Shown here: positions 40,197 to 44,929 of the stretch, piece by piece
Numbering within the stretch: position 1 is the stretch's first letter
Layout of the letters: each line of letters starts with the position of its first letter
NCBI GenBank assembly: GCA_018222835.1
Contig: JAAEZN010000009.1
Span: 11,801-56,729 of the forward strand
Direction: 5' to 3'
From: Algicola sp.
GTDB taxonomy: Bacteria > Bacteroidota > Bacteroidia > Flavobacteriales > Flavobacteriaceae
DNA: 44,929 nucleotides
Program-made: the position numbers and the translations under genes
The notes under the pieces: generated by a model
The model's input: only the letters and a program-made list of their open reading frames with translations
The model's database searches: none
Told to the model about the DNA's origin: nothing

Positions 40197-42413
40197 TTAT
40201 ATTAGGATTTGGTAGGCTATTAAAGCAACAATGTAGGCAAAAACGCTCATAAAGCCTAGTTGGATCATAGGCCACTTCCATGAATTGGTTTCCCTTTTTA
40301 CAATGGCGAGTGTACTCATACATTGCATGGCAAAGGCATAAAATAACATTAACGAAATACCGGAGGCCAAGTTGAACAATGGTTTTCCGGAATCATCCAG
40401 TTCGGCGGCCATCCTGTTTTTAATGGTTTCCTCCTCATCGCTACCAACACTATATATTGTGGCCAAAGTTCCAACGAATACTTCGCGGGCGGCAAACGAT
40501 GTCAATACTGCGATCCCAATTTTCCAATCGTAACCTAAAGGTTTTACAATGGGCTCAAAGGCCTTCCCAGCCTGGCCAATGTACGAATGTTCCAATTTAT
40601 GACTGGCGATTTCTTGAGCTATGGCCCTTTCGGAAAGTTCGGATGTTAAGACCTTTACGGAATCCTGGATCGCTTTTGGCGCCATTCCTTCGTTCATAGC
40701 CGTTTCGCGATAAGATGCTATATTGTTCTGGATATAATTTTTACTGTAGGTGCTCAAGCCTTGGGTTTCGATTCTTTCGGTAACAATGTTTTCGGCATTT
40801 TTAAAATCATCGGAATAACCGTTGGAGCCCAAAAACCATAAAACTATGGAAATGGCCAGAATGATCTTACCGGCGCCTAAAACAAAGCTCTTTGTTTTTT
40901 CGACCACTGTGTACCCCACGTTTTTTAGCAACGGTAAACGATAGGTGGGCATTTCTATCATGAAGACAGATTTGCTTCTTATTTTTAGGATTTTGTTCAA
41001 TACCATTGCGGATAAAAGAGCCATTCCAAAGCCAATAAGGTACAATAGCATTAAGGTCAATGCTTGATAACTAAGCCCTATAAAGCTTCCTTCTGGAATT
41101 ACCAATGCAATCAAAATTAAATATACAGGGAGCCTAGCAGAGCAGGTGGTGAAAGGTGTAACCAAGATAGTGATGAGTCTTTCCTTCCAGTTTTCGATGG
41201 TTCGAGTGGCCATGATCGCAGGGATGGCGCAAGCATTGCCAGAAATCAATGGAACAACACTTTTACCGCTGAGTCCAAAAGGCCTCATGAGCTTGTCCAT
41301 TAAAAAGACCACACGGCTCATGTATCCAGATTCTTCCAAAATGGAAATGAAGAGGAACAAAAACGCAATCTGGGGTATAAAAATAACAATGCCCCCGATT
41401 CCGGCCACTACTCCCTCTGCCAATAGGTCGGTGAACAGTCCGGCCGGTAAAGTGTTTTTGATCCATTCCGCTGCCGAGGCAAAGCTTTCGTCGATAAAAT
41501 CCATCGGGTAAGAGCTCCACTCAAAAATGGTCTGGAAAATCAACAGTAAAATGGCAAAAAAGATAAGGTAGCCAAATATTTTGTGGGTAAGGATTTTATC
41601 CAAGGTCGCGCGAAGGCCTTTGGCCGCCAAAAAATCAACCTTGTAGGTTTCCTTTAAAATATTGTTGATGAGTTGGTATCGAAGAACGGTTTCCTTATGC
41701 TGTAGCTTTTTGAGCTCATCTTTGGATTTTGTGGAAAAATCCGTGGCATCCTGAATCCGTTTTTTTTCGATGGGCATAAAATTCACATCCTGGGTGATCA
41801 CCAGCCATAGTTTGTACAGATCTTCTTGTGGGAATGTTTTTTGAAGACGATCAAAATATTCCGGAGAAATTCGATTGGGATCCAGAATGGGCTTGGCCGA
41901 GATATTTTTGTAATCTGCAATAAGCTCCTTTACGTGATCGATGCCCGTATTTTTACGGGTACTTACCAAAGCAATCTTGGTGTCTAGTTTCTTCTCCATG
42001 GCCTCAATATCCAAGGAGATGCCTTTGCGGTCCATCCTGTCTGCCATGTTGATGACGAGAATGGTCGGGATCTTAAGGTCTTTTATTTGTGTGAAAAGAA
42101 GCAGATTTCTTTTCAGGTTCTCTACATCGCTGATTACCACGGCAACATCTGGATAATCCTTATCGTTTTTATTGAGAAGGAGTTCCACGACCAAACTTTC
42201 GTCCAGTGAGGTTGTATTTAAGCTATACGTACCGGGCAAATCAAGAATGTGGGCCTTAACACCTCGAGGAAGCTTGCATAGGCCTTCTTTTTTTTCTACG
42301 GTAATTCCGGGATAGTTGCCTACTTTTTGTTTAAGTCCGGTGAGTTGATTAAAAACTGAGGTTTTCCCTGTATTGGGGTTGCCGATCAAGGCTACATTTA
42401 TGTTTTTGCTCAT
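40197..42413 (-). CDS. feoB: Ferrous iron transport protein B
   Basis: A 738-residue inner-membrane Fe(II) transporter with an N-terminal G domain: G1 GNPNTGKTSVFN (11-22), G3 DLPG (58-61) and G4 NMAD (122-125). The GDI-like helical domain and the polytopic core with its two Gate repeats follow (SGNACAIPAIMATRTIENWK, LVTPFTTCSARLPVYLILI and the C-terminal SFAAREVFVGTLATIYSVG). The start ATG overlaps the feoA stop by 4 bp (ATGA), so translation is coupled. The length is typical for Bacteroidota FeoB. Confidence 0.97.
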   Translation of the reverse strand: MSKNINVALIGNPNTGKTSVFNQLTGLKQKVGNYPGITVEKKEGLCKLPRGVKAHILDLPGTYSLNTTSLDESLVVELLLNKNDKDYPDVAVVISDVENLKRNLLLFTQIKDLKIPTILVINMADRMDRKGISLDIEAMEKKLDTKIALVSTRKNTGIDHVKELIADYKNISAKPILDPNRISPEYFDRLQKTFPQEDLYKLWLVITQDVNFMPIEKKRIQDATDFSTKSKDELKKLQHKETVLRYQLINNILKETYKVDFLAAKGLRATLDKILTHKIFGYLIFFAILLLIFQTIFEWSSYPMDFIDESFASAAEWIKNTLPAGLFTDLLAEGVVAGIGGIVIFIPQIAFLFLFISILEESGYMSRVVFLMDKLMRPFGLSGKSVVPLISGNACAIPAIMATRTIENWKERLITILVTPFTTCSARLPVYLILIALVIPEGSFIGLSYQALTLMLLYLIGFGMALLSAMVLNKILKIRSKSVFMIEMPTYRLPLLKNVGYTVVEKTKSFVLGAGKIILAISIVLWFLGSNGYSDDFKNAENIVTERIETQGLSTYSKNYIQNNIASYRETAMNEGMAPKAIQDSVKVLTSELSERAIAQEIASHKLEHSYIGQAGKAFEPIVKPLGYDWKIGIAVLTSFAAREVFVGTLATIYSVGSDEEETIKNRMAAELDDSGKPLFNLASGISLMLFYAFAMQCMSTLAIVKRETNSWKWPMIQLGFMSVFAYIVALIAYQILI

Positions 42414-42652
42414 TTGGCCTTTGTTTCTTCAATAATATCCAACTCGATGAGCTCTGCCAAAGACCTTCTTATTGCGAGATGACTTCCACTGAGGTTGATA
42501 TATATGGGGTCGTTCAAGGGGGCTATTTGCAAAAGTTCCACACTATTCCCGGGCAAGCAGCCCAATTCCATTAATTTAACAGGGAGTGAATGTTCGGTAA
42601 AATCCTTGATTATACCTTTTTGTCCATATTGTAAATCTGCAACGGTAGCCAC
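42410..42652 (-). CDS. feoA: Ferrous iron transport protein A
   Basis: An 80-residue SH3-like protein, MATVADLQYGQKGIIKDFTE, with a GCLPGNSVELLQIAPLNDPI middle, typical of FeoA. The start codon is GTG at 42652; no upstream ATG is available. It is the first gene of the feoA-feoB operon and assists FeoB. A perfect -7 box TATTTTTG lies at 42684-42691. No convincing Fur box is seen. Confidence 0.93.
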   Translation of the reverse strand: MATVADLQYGQKGIIKDFTEHSLPVKLMELGCLPGNSVELLQIAPLNDPIYINLSGSHLAIRRSLAELIELDIIEETKAK

Positions 42653-42683
42653 TGTCTTTATTTAGAATAAATTTAATTAAGAG

Positions 42684-42691
42684 CAAAAATA
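42684..42691 (-). promoter_or_regulatory. -7 promoter box of feoAB
   Basis: TATTTTTG on the minus strand is a perfect match to TAnnTTTG, 31 nt upstream of the feoA GTG start. Confidence 0.4.
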
Positions 42692-42740
42692 AGTAAAAAA
42701 GGGGAACTGGAAGCGCTGTTCATGTATAAAGGTTCAGGAA

Positions 42741-43415
42741 TTATTCTGTATAGCTGGCTTCAAGTATTTTAATGTCCTCTAAAAGGCGATCAATATCTTC
42801 CCTGTTGGTTCCATCATAAAAGCCACGGATCCGTTTTTTCTTGTCCACAAGAATAAAGTTCTCGGTATGGATCATATCAAAGGGACCACCATCACCGTCA
42901 TTTTTTACAGCGAGATACGATTTTCTGGCCAACTCATAAATTTGTTTTTTATCTCCGGTGACCAAATTCCATTTATAGTCCAAGACACCTTTTTCCACGG
43001 CATACCTTTTTAATTGGGCTACTGTGTCAATTTCTGGTGTTACCGAATGGGAGAGGAGCATAATATCCGGTTTGTCCTTGATCACTTCTTGAATTTCGCC
43101 CATGTTTTTGGTCATTATGGGACAAATGGTTGGGCAGGTGGTAAAAAAGAAATCAGCTACGTAAATTTTGTCTTTGTAATTGTCTTGGGTAATGGTGTCG
43201 CCGTTTTGGTTCACCAAGGAAAAATCATTTACCCTATGATATTTTTTTGTGTAGTGCAGGGTGCTGTCCACCAAAGATTTATCGACCATGGAAGGTTGAT
43301 ATACCGGCAGCATTTTTTTTGGTTGTAGCGCATTGTAAAATAGGTACACGATTACCCCGGATAGAGCCAGTATTACTATGCCGAAAAGCTTGTATTTTGC
43401 AAAAAATGATCCCAT
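42741..43415 (-). CDS. SCO-family copper-binding protein
   Basis: A 224-residue protein starting at the ATG at 43415 (the longer frame opens with TTG). It has one transmembrane anchor (about 9-31, FGIVILALSGVIVYLFYNAL) and a thioredoxin fold facing the periplasm. The copper site is present: CPTIC (CxxxC within FFFTTCPTICPIM) and the later His in DMIHTENFILVDKKKRIRGF. SCO proteins deliver copper to cytochrome c oxidase CuA or act as thiol redox proteins. No oxidase genes are adjacent here. It is divergent from rseP, and TAATTTTG (43421-43428) ends 5 nt before its ATG. Confidence 0.92.
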   Translation of the reverse strand: MGSFFAKYKLFGIVILALSGVIVYLFYNALQPKKMLPVYQPSMVDKSLVDSTLHYTKKYHRVNDFSLVNQNGDTITQDNYKDKIYVADFFFTTCPTICPIMTKNMGEIQEVIKDKPDIMLLSHSVTPEIDTVAQLKRYAVEKGVLDYKWNLVTGDKKQIYELARKSYLAVKNDGDGGPFDMIHTENFILVDKKKRIRGFYDGTNREDIDRLLEDIKILEASYTE

Positions 43416-43420
43416 AGCTA

Positions 43421-43428
43421 CAAAATTA
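43421..43428 (-). promoter_or_regulatory. -7 promoter box of the SCO gene
   Basis: TAATTTTG on the minus strand, preceded at 20 nt by CTTG (43452-43449) as a near -33 element, ends 5 nt before the ATG at 43415. The mRNA would be leaderless or nearly so. Confidence 0.5.
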
Positions 43429-43535
43429 CGGCCCAAACGGTTATTCTTCAAGGAGAAAGATCAGTTTTGTTGCTAAATCTTTCTTAAATGGTTATGGGAT
43501 TAATTTTGATGTTTTTTTATAAATACCTAAAAGGT

Positions 43536-43543
43536 TACTTTTG
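43536..43543 (+). promoter_or_regulatory. -7 promoter box of rseP
   Basis: TACTTTTG, a perfect TAnnTTTG, 23 nt upstream of the rseP ATG. A TTTT (43513-43516) stands in the -33 position. Confidence 0.45.
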
Positions 43544-43566
43544 TTGGTTTTAAGAAAATAATACGG

Positions 43567-44922
43567 ATGACCCCTATAATAATAAAGACCATACAATTCT
43601 TTTTGAGTTTGTCACTTCTGATCGTGCTTCACGAGTTGGGACACTTTATCCCTGCGAAGCTTTTTAAGACCAGGGTAGAGAAATTTTATCTGTTTTTTGA
43701 TGTCAAATTTTCATTGTTCAAAAAGAAAATAGGTGAAACTGTTTACGGAATTGGTTGGTTGCCCTTGGGCGGATATGTGAAAATATCCGGTATGATCGAT
43801 GAGAGTATGGACAAGGAGCAAATGAAACAAGAACCCAAACCATGGGAGTTCCGCAGCAAACCGGCCTGGCAGCGTTTGATCATAATGTTAGGGGGAGTTA
43901 CCGTAAACTTTGTTTTGGCGGTGGTAATTTATATTGGCATGGCCTATTCTTATGGCGAACAATATATTCCTATGGAAAGCCTAAAAGATGGGGTGTGGGT
44001 TACCGAAAAAGAGATAGGGGATAAAGTGGGCATCCAAACCGGAGATAAGATCATTGCTGTGGATGGCGAAGAGCTGAAAACGTTCAACAGTGTTTTTATT
44101 GAGTTGGTCAATGGTAACAATATCACTATTGATCGAAATGGCCAACGCATAGAAAAGGAAATTCCGATTGACTTTATTTCTACCATGATCGAAGACGAGG
44201 ACAAGGTGCGTTTCTTGAGTTTTAGGGTGCCGTTTTGGGTGAACAAGGTTCCAAAATCATCGCACAATAGTGATGCCGGGTTCCAATCCAAAGATAAATT
44301 TTTGACGGTTAACGGAGTAGAGGCGGTTTACAGGGACCAAGTGATGGATATGTTGGAGGAGAACAAGGGTAAGAATATCAATATTGTGGTGCAGCGTGCC
44401 GATGGAACGCAGGCCGATCTTGTGGCACATGTAAACGAAGAGGCCAAACTCGGATTGGAAATTGGCGGATATACCATGGACGATTTGCAGGAAGAGGGCT
44501 TTTTAAAGGTTGAAACTGAAAAATACACCTTTTTGGAAGCTATTCCAGCAGGAATTAATAAAGGTATATCCACGTTGGGGAGTTATGTAAAGCAGCTTAA
44601 AAAGATATTTAATCCAGAAACTGGAGCTTACAAAGGGGTAGGTGGTTTTGCCGCTATTGGTGGAATGTTCCCCGATACTTGGGACTGGCCTGCATTTTGG
44701 GCAACAACAGCATTTATATCCATTATTTTGGCCTTTATGAACATTTTACCCATTCCGGCACTGGATGGAGGTCACGTAGCCTTTTTGTTGTACGAAATGG
44801 TAACTGGACGTAAACCGAGCGACAAGTTTTTGGAGTATGCTCAGATGATAGGTTTCTTTATATTGATCGCTTTATTGTTGTTTGCCAATGGTAACGATTT
44901 ATATAAATGGCTTTTTAAATAG
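43567..44922 (+). CDS. rseP: RIP site-2 protease RseP
   Basis: A 451-residue intramembrane zinc metalloprotease. The catalytic HELGH is at residues 22-26 in TM1 and the third zinc ligand lies in the late motif MNILPIPALDGGHVAFLLYE. Between them are two PDZ-type domains (about 120-200 and 205-290). RseP cleaves anti-sigma factors and remnant signal peptides in the inner membrane. Here the HEAT-repeat anti-sigma protein is a conceivable substrate, but that is inference. Complete within the window, ending seven bases from the edge. Confidence 0.95.
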   Translation: MTPIIIKTIQFFLSLSLLIVLHELGHFIPAKLFKTRVEKFYLFFDVKFSLFKKKIGETVYGIGWLPLGGYVKISGMIDESMDKEQMKQEPKPWEFRSKPAWQRLIIMLGGVTVNFVLAVVIYIGMAYSYGEQYIPMESLKDGVWVTEKEIGDKVGIQTGDKIIAVDGEELKTFNSVFIELVNGNNITIDRNGQRIEKEIPIDFISTMIEDEDKVRFLSFRVPFWVNKVPKSSHNSDAGFQSKDKFLTVNGVEAVYRDQVMDMLEENKGKNINIVVQRADGTQADLVAHVNEEAKLGLEIGGYTMDDLQEEGFLKVETEKYTFLEAIPAGINKGISTLGSYVKQLKKIFNPETGAYKGVGGFAAIGGMFPDTWDWPAFWATTAFISIILAFMNILPIPALDGGHVAFLLYEMVTGRKPSDKFLEYAQMIGFFILIALLLFANGNDLYKWLFK

Positions 44923-44929
44923 AAAAGGA

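Noticed and set aside
42653..42740. Fur box ahead of feoA
   Set aside because: The AT-rich gap has no convincing 19-bp Fur-type repeat; only a -7 box can be supported.

Overview
The window looks like an ordinary chromosomal stretch of a marine-type member of the Flavobacteriaceae (Bacteroidota). Protein sequences point there throughout: DUF3078, DUF6090, DUF2141 and DUF4097 proteins, a TonB-dependent receptor with an N-terminal carboxypeptidase-regulatory-like domain, an RND pump fused to its outer-membrane partner, a FeoB-associated Cys-rich peptide, and signal peptides ending in SQ or AQ. Many start sites are preceded by the Bacteroidota -7 box TAnnTTTG instead of a Shine-Dalgarno sequence. 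I see no phage, insertion sequence, CRISPR array, rRNA or tRNA gene.

Layout. 1-2.3 kb: phosphate-type porin and PiT transporter (minus), the latter cut by the window edge, with a long leader that carries an orphan terminator. 2.3-7.0 kb: dgt (plus), DUF3078 and dxs (minus), tadA (plus). 7.1-9.4 kb: cold-shock protein, small membrane protein and a CLC channel lacking its gating glutamate. 9.5-11.9 kb: aspS and a MORN-like exported protein. 12.0-18.7 kb: a four-gene multidrug efflux operon, tetR-tolC-adaptor-RND (minus), whose promoter and probable operator are readable. 18.7-19.9 kb: ECF sigma factor, small membrane protein and a possible 52-residue overlapping ORF. 20.0-22.2 kb: polyprenyl diphosphate synthase and lycopene cyclase, convergent, implying carotenoid pigment. 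22.2-23.3 kb: lipoprotein and Crp-family regulator.

23.4-33.3 kb is a metal-homeostasis block. A TonB receptor diverges from a dtxR/mntR-zip operon across an inverted repeat that overlaps both -7 boxes. A second, opposite operon holds a His-rich exported protein, a CusA-TolC fusion and a periplasmic adaptor, and it starts inside a 20-bp inverted repeat that covers the first start codon. Import (TonB to ZIP) and export (Cus/Czc-type) are therefore side by side. Two short gene remnants flank this block, one at each end.

33.5-40 kb holds poorly characterised genes (a 158-aa protein, an SDR, DUF6090, DUF2141, DUF423) and an ECF sigma / HEAT-repeat anti-sigma / two DUF4097 proteins operon, with short REP-like palindromes around it. 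40.0-42.7 kb is feoA-feoB plus a 47-residue Cys-rich peptide (ferrous iron uptake). 42.7-44.9 kb has a SCO-family copper chaperone diverging from rseP.

Nothing here is clearly a new defence or mobile system. The most promising items are the hairpin over the start codon of the metal-efflux operon, the split import/export metal block, the tetR promoter-operator, the CLC without gating glutamate, and the orphan terminator upstream of the porin.
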